From the NCBI GenBank assembly GCA_019096065.1, contig JAGUCH010000004.1:5084001-5148000 (forward strand): a stretch of DNA of 64,000 nucleotides, read 5' to 3'. Below the pieces are notes generated by a model that ran no database searches, was not told the DNA's origin, and worked only from the letters and a program-made list of their open reading frames with translations. The DNA comes from Paracyclopina nana (lineage: Eukaryota > Arthropoda > Copepoda > Cyclopoida > Cyclopettidae). Of the stretch, positions 1 through 11,648 are shown piece after piece (the first letter of the stretch is position 1; every line of letters begins with the position of its first letter). Made by a program: the position numbers and the translations under genes.

Positions 1-1514
1 GGTCGGCATTCTTCTCTGGGACGGAGTCTCGAAAGAAACCGCCGATGAGACATATGACACCATGTCAGACATCTTGGCCAATGACTGCAAACCCATTGAG
101 AGGCAATGCGACAGCAACAAGAAGAAAACGTGCGCTTGCCAAGGCGTGGACGATGGCAAAGGCGGAGCCAGCTACGTTTTCGGGTGCTCTTGGTCCATGT
201 ACCACGATGGCTGCAAGTTTGGCCAAGGCGGCCGCAATGCGGACAAAAATCGCAAATTCAAGTTGTCCTCGAAGGACACTGAGCGTGAAAAGGCCGCCGA
301 TGACAATATCCAACACTTGGCCACAATATTGGGGAAAAAGTTGTCATTTGTGGCCCCAGACGCGTTCCACAACATGACAGCATTCGAAAAAGAAGCGCAT
401 CATTGCAGGTAAGATGGCATTCTAAACCTGGGTTTTTTCAGTCTGCTAATAATTGCTTTTTTATTGCAGGATTGGTCACAACCCAGGAAGACCTTTTGCT
501 GGAGTCGCTGCAGTGTCGGACTTTTGCGCACACGCTCATAAGGATGGCAACAATATGCCATCGGGCTGCACGGTCATTCTGACCCTGACCAAGCCTGAGA
601 ATCGAGTCATAGGGAAAAAGCCCCAGGACGAGCAACTCCACGTTCTGCCTCACTACATGCTCGACGACACTGACGAATTTGGCAGCGTTGGAGGCCAAAA
701 GGCCAAAATCTCCCAAGGGAGCATTGAAGTGCTCCAACAGTTCGAGCGCACTTTGATCAGCCACAAAGATCGGAAAAAGCGAGGATGCACACGTGGCCAT
801 CCTCAAGGATTCCGCAAGAGGTTCTTGGACAATTTCAGCAAAGCTTCCATGCTGACGGACAACCTGGAAGCTGCTGTCAAGTCGGCTGCTTTGAGTGCAC
901 AGGGCAACCAGCTGCCCAGGCCACCGAAGCGTTCAAGGCGAGATGACTCGATTCCCCAATTGGATGGATCCTCCGACTTGGGCATTTCGAAGAAGATGCA
1001 AAAGCAGACCTCTAATCGAGCCTCACCAATCAACAGCCTGAACTACGAAAAATCCGTCTGCAGCGAGAACTTTGGTGATCGCAACGTGGACGTGGGAGGA
1101 CTGGCATTTGCATTGACACATGGCAGTCTTCTGATAGAATGTGCCAAAGAGGAATGCCATGCAACGACAGCCTTGAAGCAGCCCAACCGCTTCCACCCAA
1201 CAAGAATTGGCCTCGTGTTTTACCAACACATGAAACTGTACTTTCCTGAGCATGGCTACGAGAGGTACGTTCAAAAGTGCAAGGAGAAGAACGCCAGGGA
1301 CTACGAGGCTTGGAAATTGGGCACTTTCGTCCCCACGAAGGCCAAATTATGCCGCATGAAACGCGACGGCTTTCGATTCCCCAAAGACGTACGAACAATC
1401 CCAACCAACGCAATGCTGGATCCAAGCACAATTCAAAAGCCGGACTTGTCTTTTCTTGATGAGGAGGAAATCGACGATACTGTACAACATGATTCAGATT
1501 TCGAGCCTCTGTAA
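1..1514 (+). CDS. TET: TET methylcytosine dioxygenase, C-terminal catalytic region (5' end outside window)
   Basis: TET enzymes are nuclear Fe(II)/2-oxoglutarate dioxygenases that oxidise 5-methylcytosine in DNA. Exons are 1-408 (frame opens at base 2) and 470-1514, with a 61-bp GT-AG intron. Visible are the cysteine-rich lead-in (TCACQG, then CSWSMYHDGCKF), the iron-binding HxD in FCAHAHKDGNNM, the HVLPHYMLDDTDEFGS block, and the distal iron histidine and 2-oxoglutarate arginine region (HATTALKQPNR, HPTRIGLVFYQH). All key residues seem present. The spacer between the two halves of the double-stranded beta-helix is only about 150 residues, against several hundred in vertebrate TETs. A basic, low-complexity stretch (PPKRSRRDD) lies in it. 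The N-terminal part, including any CXXC finger, lies left of the window. A polyadenylation signal follows 18 bp after the stop. Family assignment is very firm; the exact orthologue is not. Confidence 0.95.
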
Positions 1515-1531
1515 CTTAAAGTGAAAAAAAG

Positions 1532-1537
1532 AATAAA
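1532..1537 (+). terminator. AATAAA polyadenylation signal of TET
   Basis: AATAAA lies 18 bp after the TET stop codon, in the A-rich run just before the PSMB6 splice donor of the opposite strand. Confidence 0.6.
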
Positions 1538-1549
1538 AAATATTCTTAC

Positions 1550-1957
1550 CGAGTAAATTTGTCCTCCGTTCACGCGATCCCATCCACCAACAATGAGTCC
1601 AGCAGAGAATTGATCGCGGTACTCATAGCCCATGTTCTTGAAGAGGTGAGCAGCAGTGTGAACTGTTGGGGGAGACCCGAATTCGATCTCGTACCATTCC
1701 AACTGATTGCGGACAGCATCAGTCATGGCTTGAGTGTCGGCCGCAGAGCCTGACCGGCATACATAAATGTGCGAGGTCACTTTGGTCAACTTGTCCGTGC
1801 AGCGGACGGCCACAAAAGATCCGGTCGAGGTTCGGGTATCCGCGGCAATCACAACGCCACCGTCGAACTCCATGGCGCACAAGGTCGTTCCAGTGGACAA
1901 TTCGCTTCCGTCCATCCATTTTGGAACTTCGGGCAACACGGAGGAATCGACCAACAT
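1550..1957 (-). CDS. PSMB6: Proteasome subunit beta type-6 (beta1), N-terminal exon only
   Basis: Beta1 is the caspase-like catalytic subunit of the 20S core. The protein starts MLVDSSVLPEVPKW, a short propeptide, and mature Thr1 follows in LSTGTTLCAMEFDGG. The order Thr1, DTRTSTGSF, CRSGSAADTQA and GWDRVNGGQIYS matches PSMB6. The exon ends in phase 0 at a good donor (TCG|GTAAGA). The last roughly 90 residues, normally starting PMGGMM, are not seen anywhere left of the donor; that space is filled by TET on the other strand. A possible 40-bp intron (donor near 2055, acceptor near 2017) lies in the 5' leader, giving an alternative upstream start at 2092. I chose 1957 because it gives a propeptide of usual length. 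Either the remaining exons lie beyond TET, left of the window, or this is a partial copy. Confidence 0.88.
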
Positions 1958-2644
1958 TTTGAATATCTTGCGGAGTTTATAACTTTCAGATGAGTTGCGA
2001 AAATTGAGTTGTTTTCTGCAGCCGGCAAAGGATCGAAAAATAAAGTCAATCTTACCAAAATGCTTCAGACGCGAACAAAACGTCGACATCATGAGCTTTT
2101 CTATGCCGACTAACTTTTTGACACTTTTAATTGATGGTTTCTTCTGCCAGGAAGTATGTGCTGGAGAAGATTAATATGCATACATCTGGTATCTAATGAC
2201 TTTGAGATAGGCCTTAAAATAAGCAGTTCGACCAAGCATTTAGTGTTTTAGCTAGCTAGTCTACACATTTTAGGGTAAAAGCTTGGCCGTCTAAGAAGAA
2301 TTTGTATTTGCTTAGTGGAAAAGAAAGTTAGATAAATCACTTCATCGTGTGCATATAAATAATTTATTGCGTCAAAATACTGAAATACAAAGAAATTGTA
2401 ATTTAAGCGTTTTCAATCACCATCTATTTCTTGCAAAACTAGATGAGGGTTTTTTCGATCAAGTATTTCAATCTTTGTTTTGAAGATCCACTTCGATTTT
2501 TTGTCGTGAACCTTTTGGATTTCCATCTGCGGCTCTATCGTTCCCAATTGCGGTTTTTGAGGGAAAAGGTTGAGGCGAACAGTCTACAGGTCCGTTGGCG
2601 GTCGCTACATTGCCTAGAAGCGTTGATATCCGTCAAGATTCAAC
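1958..2644. promoter_or_regulatory. Shared upstream region of divergent PSMB6 and TRNAU1AP
   Basis: About 690 bp separate the two divergent start codons. The stretch is AT-rich and holds the PSMB6 5' leader (to about 2092), with a possible small leader intron. I see no convincing TATA box, repeat or RNA gene in it. Confidence 0.4.
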
Positions 2645-4598
2645 ATGAGCCGGGAAGGCGCCTTGTGGATTGGTGGAGTAAGTGATTTACTTTCGATGCG
2701 TCAAAATAGCGAGATTCTATGATTTTTCCATCTTTCAGCTGGAAAGCTACATGGACGAAGCTTTCATTCAGTCGGCTTTGGAACAGATGGGAGAGACGAA
2801 TGTCATCTCGATCAAGGTTATGAAGAACAAGTTCACCAATGAACCTGCATCGTATGGGTTCATCAATTTTGACAGCGACCACAATGCACTAATTGCCATG
2901 CATAAACTGAATGGAAAAGTGGTCCCCAACACCAATCCTGTAAGCATTTGAAAATAGTGACACGTTGACTTCCAGCAAGGTGTCAAGTTTCAGCTTTTGT
3001 CCTACTATGATTAAAAAAGGTGAATGCAATTTTTCAAAATGCCTCTTTTTCAGCCGGTTAGGTTCAAGTTGAACCATCAAAGCACTCGACTCATGGCAGG
3101 TGAAAAGGACCACTCAATTTGGGCGGGGGATCTGACTCCAGAAGTGGATGACCTCCAATTGTACAAGTTTTTCGCCGCTCGGTTTGACACTGTCAGAACT
3201 GCTAAAGGTAAGTTGGAGGTATTTTTTGGATACTATTGAGAATTTCCTACATATTACGGCTAAGAATCAGTACTATTTTAAATGCACTCGTACAGACCGC
3301 CCGCCTTCGATGCTTATGACAGCATTGGCTTCCTATCCTTGATCGGCTCTTGAAAAGGTTTGATTGCGAAATTATCAAATACTTTTATTTAATATACCAA
3401 TCCTACTGAAAATGACAGCATCCCCTTCGTTGGGAGTTGTAGGGCTCCTCGTGGATTAAGCCATGGATTTTAGCGATGAGAGGCAGCCAATCGGAAGATC
3501 AATTCGTTGCAGCGTGTAAGCTTTCCAATTAGAGAAAGTTGCTGAAAAGGCTCATATACAATTTATTATCTATAGTATATATCTAATCATTTTTTCCCTG
3601 CAGCAGCAAAAAACTCGCAGTTGGCCCCCTTGAGTTTGGTTGCATTTCTACTTCATTTCGTAACTTAATGGCCGCTATTAATTATGCAAATGATGAATAT
3701 CTTCGTTTTCACGCAAAAAGCGACCAAGCCGACTTTCTTTATGAAAATCTGGATTTTAATGAGGGTCTAGTGCAACCGAACGGGCCTTGTTATGATATCA
3801 AGTTTAAAGCCATTACTTTCCCCTCAATCTAGTTGTACTTGACAATGCTGGATTTAGCAAAGGCTACGGATTCATCCGATTTGGTTGCGAAAAAGAACAA
3901 CAAACTGCTTTGGCCTCCATGATGGGTGCGTCCGGACTGGGAATGAAGCCTATCAGGGTAAGTTGACTCAATTCGAATCAAGCAACCTTATCTAAAGGAC
4001 TGTCACTTTCAGGTCAGCATAGCAGTGGCTAAAGGAAAGTCTGGTGGCATTCCTTCCTCTATTGTGGAACCATCAACAGCGTCGGCTATTGCTTCAATGG
4101 TGACAGGAGGGAATCAAGCCGCAGCCTCGGCAGCCGCAGCGGCTGCCGCTGCAATGCAAAATCCGCAAGGCGCCCAAGACGGTAGTGATTACAGTTCGCA
4201 GTATTGGCAATATTACCAGAATTGGTCCCAATACGCTGCTTGGAGCCAATATTCTCAGCAGTATCCTGGTTATGCCTCTGGATACGAGGGGTATGACCAA
4301 GCTGCCACTGACCAATCTGGAGCCGATCCATATGCTGGCTACGCTCAGGAAGGCGCTAATGGAGCTTCTATTGAGGATGACGAGTTCGAACTAGTTGGTA
4401 AGTGACATTTGCACTTATACCTACATCAGTTCTAGGTTTACATTCATTGTTTCAGAGCATTCTGACCCGATTGATGTCGAACTTTCCAACAAAAAATTCC
4501 TTGCCAAAACGGAGGAGTTTTGGGATGGACTGGAGGCCTCTGGATGGTGGCAATACGAGGAAGGGGAGAAGGAAGAAATATGCAACGGTAAAAAGTGA
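2645..4598 (+). CDS. TRNAU1AP: tRNA selenocysteine 1-associated protein 1 (SECp43)
   Basis: SECp43 binds selenocysteine tRNA and helps its modification and selenoprotein synthesis. Six exons join in phase to 346 residues: 2645-2677, 2739-2939, 3054-3207, 3833-3957, 4013-4397 and 4456-4598. The first RRM starts with LWIGGLESYMDEAFI and has RNP1 SYGFINF. The second has IWAGDLTPEVDD and RNP1 KGYGFIRF, followed by GMKPIRVSIA. Then comes an Ala run and a Tyr/Gln-rich tail (SQYWQYYQNW), as in vertebrate SECp43, and an acidic end with FLAKTEEFWDGL. Intron 3 is 625 bp, about ten times the local norm, with no ORF I can explain. Its presence suggests, but does not prove, that the host makes selenoproteins. 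Confidence 0.93.
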
Positions 4599-4605
4599 TT
4601 TTTAC

Positions 4606-4611
4606 AATAAA
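4606..4611 (+). terminator. AATAAA polyadenylation signal of TRNAU1AP
   Basis: AATAAA begins 8 bp after the TRNAU1AP stop codon. Confidence 0.65.
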
Positions 4612-7600
4612 ACTGACATTTTGGTCGCATTTACGTACATCATTGACAAACCTTTTTGAATGGCCAAAGAAATGAGGATGTCCACTATCCATGATGCTTT
4701 GAAAGCATAAATGGCTGCTCTTTAAGCCAGCAGCGTCGCTTGCTTGGTGGCCATAAAAAGGTCTGTTCGTGGAATACTCTCATATAAAAAGCAGTTGGGA
4801 GCCTGCATTCTCATGCTCCTCGTTTGAATGCCTTATCCTGACAAATGAAGTCGTTGAGCTTTTCTCTTTAACGGAGGCACATAAATGAGAAAAATGAGCT
4901 TAGGAAGGCTTTTTTCAGTCACCAATATGTAGCATTAAAGGTGTGGCTCTACTATACTGCATGTACGTGTATTGTGTAAGCGACACACGTATAAGCCAAA
5001 AAAGCGTGCAAATTTTCCATGACTCAGAGGACCACTCCCTGCCAGAGAGCATGCTTTCGGTTGATGGCTTGAAGCTGTCAAAAAGTGCGAAAAAGAAAGC
5101 CGTCGTCGACGTAGCAACGTCTGTGTGAAGCTGGCTGAAATGCATGTGTTGTTCCCCGTATCAGAGAAGAAGAAACAGAAAAGCATGCTACCCCTTATCC
5201 CCAATGTGAGGCATTTCATAACACGGGTTGCGAGGGAGAGTAAATCGGTAAAAAACAGGTTTTTAATGGGCAGCCACGCTCAACGGTTAACGGTGGCGAT
5301 GTGTGTGCACCGTTCGTTGTGGACCGTTTTTGCCCACCGTGCTCCACTTTGCCCCTAGGCATCGTTGTCTGCTCTCGACTTGGCCCATCAACTTATTGCG
5401 CATTTGTCGTCATACGTAAAGCATGTCATATCATTTTGTTCGCGAAATCGCCACACGTCAAAACAAAATCGTCCTCGGCGCTTCGTCCAATTTTTTGCTA
5501 AGTGGAACGTGCACCCAGGGAGCCATTTAAAGCACCACCTCCGCGACGAGGGTAGGCGGGACCCCACGGTAGGAGGCGAGCACTAAGACGGCCTCGCAAG
5601 GACTCGGCCGCCGACTCCGGCCCGGTCTGGAAAGCTGGCCGGTGAAAAACAAGTTGGGCTCGACCCAGCGACCCGACTCGTCCAAGCAATAGTGATCGAG
5701 CGGTGACTTCAAAACGGTTCTTGCCAATTTTCATCCCACGAAAATCAGCATTTCAGAAGACCGCCATTACAATATTGGCATCGAGCTTCGGAAGATCGGG
5801 TTCGAAAATTGTGTTCGGTGGATGTCTAAGTGGACAGCAGCAGCAGCTGAAGCTGCTCGACTCGACTCGACGTGCTCACGGTCGTGGCACTGGAGAAGCA
5901 GCAGTTATTGGCGCAGGCACGTCGTCCTCGTCTAAGTCGTCTTCGTGTTCGTCGTAGTCAGCCAAGTTGCAAAAGAACGACGACGACCGCAAGATTGAGC
6001 ATCGTCGGACTCGTGACGACATCTCCATCTGGTCGGTGGAACACCGATCCACCCTTTGAACCTCGGGACGAGCTCCCACTTTTGGCCATCCCATTCGGAG
6101 GCCCCGAGGCCGGAGGTGATCACCAACAGCAGGTGCAAGAAGAAGACAACCCAAGGTAGGCTCACCGTTGTTGCCATGTCGCTGCCAACGCTGTCCACTT
6201 TGGCTCGTCGCTCACGCTGGCAGCGGTTATTCCGCGCGAGCTGACCGGCGTGATATCGCGTGTCACGCTTTATTTGTTTACTGATCGCATAGCGTCTTGA
6301 TCAATCCCAGATGATGCCTTCCCTTGGGGTTTCCTCGGCAGTGTCTTCGCACCCGAACGTTTCTTAATCCTCAGCGCGTTTCATGATCACTTTAGATGCT
6401 AATGAGCGTCCCGCGTTGTCGGCCTTCGATGATCGCGGCCTCGCTTCTGTCAATTGACCGCGTGATCAAGCCTCTCCGATTGCAAGACAACGACTTCCGT
6501 TCCCTTTCTTTCGAGATCAGACGCAAATGCAACTCATTGCCCACCAGACATGACTTCTCTCATGATCGGCCTTTAATCACTAATAATCCTTGTTCAAGTA
6601 TGATCTTGGGAAATTCGCGCGCGATGGCCAAAAATTATTTTCGAAATGACCTTAGGACTTGCTGACAAACGCGTTTCATTGATGTTGTCAGCACATTAAG
6701 AAACTTTTTCGTGTTTCTGCTGGCTTCATCATGAAAACGAGGTAATTGGACTACTACTGCTGCAAGATAGCGACTCGGACATGATGTAGCGGAGCACTTA
6801 AGCTGAAAAGGTTCGTTTATCAAAACATTTTTGCCTCGCGGCTGCCCCAGTGTGGCCACACGTCCTTAGTTGGCCTTCGATGTCTTCGACCTTCACAAAT
6901 AGGCATTAAGGCCGCGGCGTTAAGGCAGAGCTTGTCGCGTCGTCGTCGGTTACTCCATCCAGGCTTTTTTGCGTCGTCTTCGTAGTTTCTTTTCCTAAAT
7001 GCAAGTTGTCCGCGCACGCAGGGATAAAGAAGTGTCGGAGCTCCTCATATTTTGAGTGCGACTGTACTGACACGCCAACAATGCTGAAAACATGCCATTC
7101 AATGACTGTATTGTACATTTCGTCCCAGGGCGCTCTTGTCCTAAGCACTCTGTGCACTTCCTCATTGGGATTTTCGGGAGCCCGATGGGTTATGCTGCAA
7201 ATGCGCCGTTAGCGTTTACGGTGCGGTGGCGAGGCAACAAAATCAAAAATCCATTCCCACTTTTGGATGGATGCCACAATCACGGGCAGTTGATGCTCGT
7301 TCGTGGCCTTTCCTTTTTTACTTGCGACACTAGTGGGTCAGGGCATGCAGACACGATGATCAGTTGCGGCTTTTAAGTACTTCAATTTCTGACAAAAATG
7401 TCTCTTTCGAACATAACGTCGTGGGCACATGAGCGAAAAAACAGGACTCCTTGCATGGCGTGCTTGTTCGTGTCAGGCTATCGCTACTCTTTTTTTCGTG
7501 TGTGTGTGTGTGTAACTTTAGTAGCCTGTTTGAAGTTGAAATTTTTCGCAATTTCGAAAAGTTTAGAAATGGAGCCGAGTGTGATTAGGCCCAGACAGCA

Positions 7601-7955
7601 AGAATAAAAGGAGCGGCCGCTGTCGCATTCCTCAAGGCCATAAGGACGTCGACTGGCGCTGATGATATAATAAACACGTTGCTTTGATGGAAAATTTCGT
7701 CGAGGAGCTCGTCAAACAAAAGAAAAATGTCTGAATCTTCGTCGGCCACGTGTGCTCACATTGTTTATAGCAAAAGTTGCTCGATCTGATAAAAAGTCCT
7801 CAACATTAAACAATCATTTCTTGCTTGAGACAAACGGGGCCGTCGCAACAATGTAGGCACGTCATGGAAAAATTGAAGAGGAGCGAGTTTATTCTCTGCG
7901 CAAGTTCAAGGCTATAAAGGCCTAGTGTTCCAGCTATGGCTTAGTTTGTAACGCT

Positions 7956-7979
7956 GTCTGAGTTACAACGCACTCAGAC
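7956..7979. repeat. Short inverted repeat in WNK upstream region
   Basis: GTCTGAGT and its reverse complement ACTCAGAC are separated by 8 bp, about 37 bp downstream of a TATAAAG box. It may be chance. Confidence 0.3.
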
Positions 7980-8304
7980 TAGTCTTTTTTGTTGTAGTTT
8001 ATTGCGTGTACGCTCGAGAAGAAACTCGTTCTCTCGTAGAAGAAGCACTTTAGGCGTAATCAATACATCGTAATGCATTCAGTAAGGTGGAAACTTACGA
8101 TCATTCGTGGCGCTCGTGATGCTCGATATTTATTGACACAGTTATTATTGTGCAGTCGGCCCCACTAAAAAAGCCAAAAAAGAGACAAGTCAGGAAAACA
8201 GGCCTAGTGTGACGAAGGTACTGCTGCAGTTTTCGTGTCGTCAATTCCGCCTGCATTCCAGCTGTATTCTCGTTGTATGACAGAAAGGCCCTTCCTTTCT
8301 ATTC

Positions 8305-8312
8305 TATATAAG
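8305..8312 (+). promoter_or_regulatory. Candidate TATA box (TATATAAG)
   Basis: TATATAAG lies about 29 bp before an initiator-like TTGTCAAC. A transcript from here would reach the 8763 exon through its acceptor only if a donor lies between. This is a weak call without transcript data. Confidence 0.25.
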
Positions 8313-8996
8313 ACCGCAGAGCAAGTTGGCCTTGTCAACTCCCTCTGAGTGTTTTGTATATTGCGTCAATTACACCGATCAGTTTTTTTCGTAGTACTTC
8401 ATGATTTTCCTGATATTATATATATAGTAGTAGCATTCTAGGAAATGACGCAGATTCGCTGAAAAAGAAACGAGATTTCCATAAGTCTTTTTCCCTCGCA
8501 AAGCTTTTAAAGCATTTTGCATTCGCTTGCGTCAAATATGGCCCAAATGCTACTTTATGCGACAGAAGTTTTAGCAAGCGACTCCATTGAATATAAAAAT
8601 AGTTTTGCAACTATTTTATCTTACGCGCCAATTAAAATTGCTCATGACGTGGCCCTAATGAATTTTTGATAATGTACACATTGTTACGTATATATAGTGA
8701 TTATGAAATTTACTGCTGCCCCAGGAATTTCCAGTTTAAACCTCCCCATTCTCCTTTTACAGGCTGCTCAGGTCTAGACCAGTCGAACTCAATTCATCAG
8801 AAGATTACTACTACTTCGAAGACTACGTACACGCGCGTGTGTGCATCAGCAGCTTAATCTCCACCTGAATGTGAATCAACGACGGACTTTTACTGCTACA
8901 ATCAAGTGATAAAAAGATGCGGCCGTATCGACGAGTTGACATCTTCAACAAATCAGTGTCAAGGACTCTCATAGTGAGAAGGTAGCGAATTCAGAA

Positions 8997-11610
8997 ATGA
9001 ACCCATCTTCGACTCCAGGAGGTGGACCCAAAAGTCATCAAACTCAGCAGCAGCAGCAGCAGCAATTGAAAAAGCCATCGTCGGCAGCAGCTGCTACCGC
9101 TAACAATTCCAACTTGAGACATCCATCCAATCAACGGAATATGGCCAATGGCGAGTCTACGACAAACTCCAGCCGAAGCAAAATCAGGACTGTGAATAAC
9201 AACGATGCTTCCAACAACACCTCATCATCAACCGCTACTACCAATGCTGCTGACATTTCAAATAATTCTGGAGGAAGCCGGATCCGGCGAAGATCTGCCC
9301 CGCCAGTTGCCATAGAAGGTTAGAGACACACTTTTCTGAGCTAAAAAACTAGTTCTCTCTTTCTTGCTGTGAGAGAGATTTCTTGATGATTATTTATCAT
9401 TGTGTAGCTGTTGGCTACATGAGCGCATATAAATGTATGATTTGACGAGGTGGAATCATATGTAAATTCGTAGGAATGACTCAACGTAACAAATTATATT
9501 TACACTTCGACTCATATTAGTTACTAGTTTGCTATGCGCTTCTGGAAATCGTCGCAAAAGAAGCTTTACTTCCTTTTTTGGATGTGATGATCTGGTTGTA
9601 CTAGCTTATTCAGGTTTAGTTAGCAGTTTGAAATTGCTCACAGTTCCTGCTTTTTACCATGCAACTTTGATCACTGATTTGCCAAAAACAAGTTGACCGC
9701 ATTTTGGGAATTTTTTTTCGCAGGAGAATTAAACAACCACCAGAACTCGAACCAGTACTATCACCGATCCTACAGCAGCCACCATCATCGATCCGTGCTC
9801 AAGTCGAAGAGCAAGGAGCAACTTTTGGCTCCTAGCGGCCAGCAAAAAGTTCGTTGGCACAAAACCATCGCGGAGACACCTGCTCCAGCTCAACCGACCG
9901 ATACTGTCACCTCTATCAGTGATAAGATGAACAGCAAAAATTCCGAAGAACAGGAGAAGGTTGACGATGGCAAGGAAACTCCACCGTCAGCCGCTATTCC
10001 AGCTGAACCACCGACTGGCACAGAAGCAGTTCACGAAAAGCAAGACATAGAAGAAGCAGAAAAAAATTCGATACAGGAGGAAACCGAAGAGGAAATGGTG
10101 AAAGCCGATCAGCCAGCGAAGGAAGAGGCTCCTGCTGAGCCTAAGAAGGAGGAGGAAACTCCCGCTGCTGATGAGTCGAGCAAGGAAGAGCCTAAAGTTA
10201 CTGCTACGGAGGAGAAAGTCGATCCAAAGCCTTCTGCTTCGAACCAAGAGGAAGACGATCCTGACGACGACCCAGAAGCCGTGGATACTTCCCATGATGG
10301 GCGATTTCTCAAGTTTCCTGAGGAGATTGGACGAGGCAGCTTCAAGACAGTCTACCGAGGGCTGGACACCAACACCGGAGTCGCTGTGGCTTGGTGCGAG
10401 CTCCAGGTTAGTCTTATTTTTTTGCAGCATTCTGAGAAAGCGGACAATTCACATGACTCTTTCGCCTATGTGTAGTTAAAAAAGCTTCCTTGGCTTTTTG
10501 ACGCTCTGCGCGGTCAGGCAGCAAATTTTTTAACGAGAACAAATTTCTCAATGTTTTCTTTTTTTGCAGGAGAAAAAGCTGTCGAGGATAGAACGTCAAC
10601 GGTTCAGGGAGGAGGCTGAGATGTTGAAAGGCCTCCAGCATCCCAATATCGTCAGATTTTACGACTCTTGGGAAGTGAGCAAGCAGCAATCAAAATCCAC
10701 GACCTCTTCGCGAAAGTACATAGTACTTGTCACCGAATTGATGACCTCTGGCACCCTCAAAACCTACTTGAAGCGGTTCAAAAAGATCAATCAAAGAGTG
10801 CTGAAATCTTGGTGCAGACAAATTCTCAAAGGCTTACACTTCCTCCACACGAGGTCTCCTCCTGTCATCCACAGGGACCTCAAATGTGACAACATCTTCA
10901 TCACCGGCCCCACTGGCTCGGTGAAGATCGGTGACCTCGGCTTGGCTACGCTGAAGAACAAATCGTTCGCGAAATCAGTTATCGGCACTCCCGAGTTCAT
11001 GGCTCCAGAGATGTACGATGAGCATTACGACGAGTCTGTGGACGTGTATGCATTCGGCATGTGTATGCTTGAGATGGCCACTTCGGAGTATCCCTATAAC
11101 GAATGCATGGGTCCAGCCCAGATATACAAAAAGGTTGTCAATGGTATCCCCCCTCAGAGCTTGGAGAAAGTGGAAGATCCCGAGATCAAAGACATCATTG
11201 ATGACTGCATTCGCCTCAACAGGGAGGAGCGGCCGTCTATTAAGCAGCTGCTTCAGCACGAGTTCTTCGCAGAAGACACAGGTTTTAAGCTTGAGCTACT
11301 CAACCGCGATCATTTCGTTGCGAACAGGGAGAACATGATCAAGTTCAGGCTGCGTGTGACCGATCAGAAAAAGCAGCGGAGGGAGAAGCCGGCTCACAAG
11401 GAGAACGAGGCAATTGAGTTCGACTTCAACCTAGAATCGGATAACTGCATGGAGGTGAGCAACAACATGATTAAGTCTGGGATCTTGCTGACTGAGGAGG
11501 ATGCAAAGAAAGTGGGCAAGATGATGGAGACCCAAGTCCAGGGTCTCCTCAAAGATCGAGAAGAGCACCGTAATAAGTTAAAGGCTCAAGAGGAACAACA
11601 ACTTCAAATA

Positions 11611-11648
<38 letters not shown>

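Larger units (their letters stand above)
4612..8996 (+). promoter_or_regulatory. Long WNK upstream region with probable 5'UTR exons
   Basis: There is no supported coding gene in 4.4 kb. A block at about 5460-6250 is clearly richer in G+C and CpG than its surroundings and looks like a promoter or first exon. It ends in a usable donor at 6155/6156 (CCAAG|GTAGG). A good acceptor with a pyrimidine tract (CTCCTTTTACAG) ends at 8762, so 8763-8996 is probably the last 5'UTR exon of WNK, joined to an exon far upstream. Two TATA-like elements (about 7913 TATAAAG and 8305 TATATAAG) could be alternative promoters. Short open frames here (for example 5872-6159) show no family resemblance. All of this is inference from sequence signals. 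Confidence 0.4.

Noticed and set aside
5872-6159. Open frames in the CpG-rich block
   Set aside because: High G+C lowers stop frequency, and the frames lack conserved motifs. A 5'UTR exon explains the donor at 6156 better.
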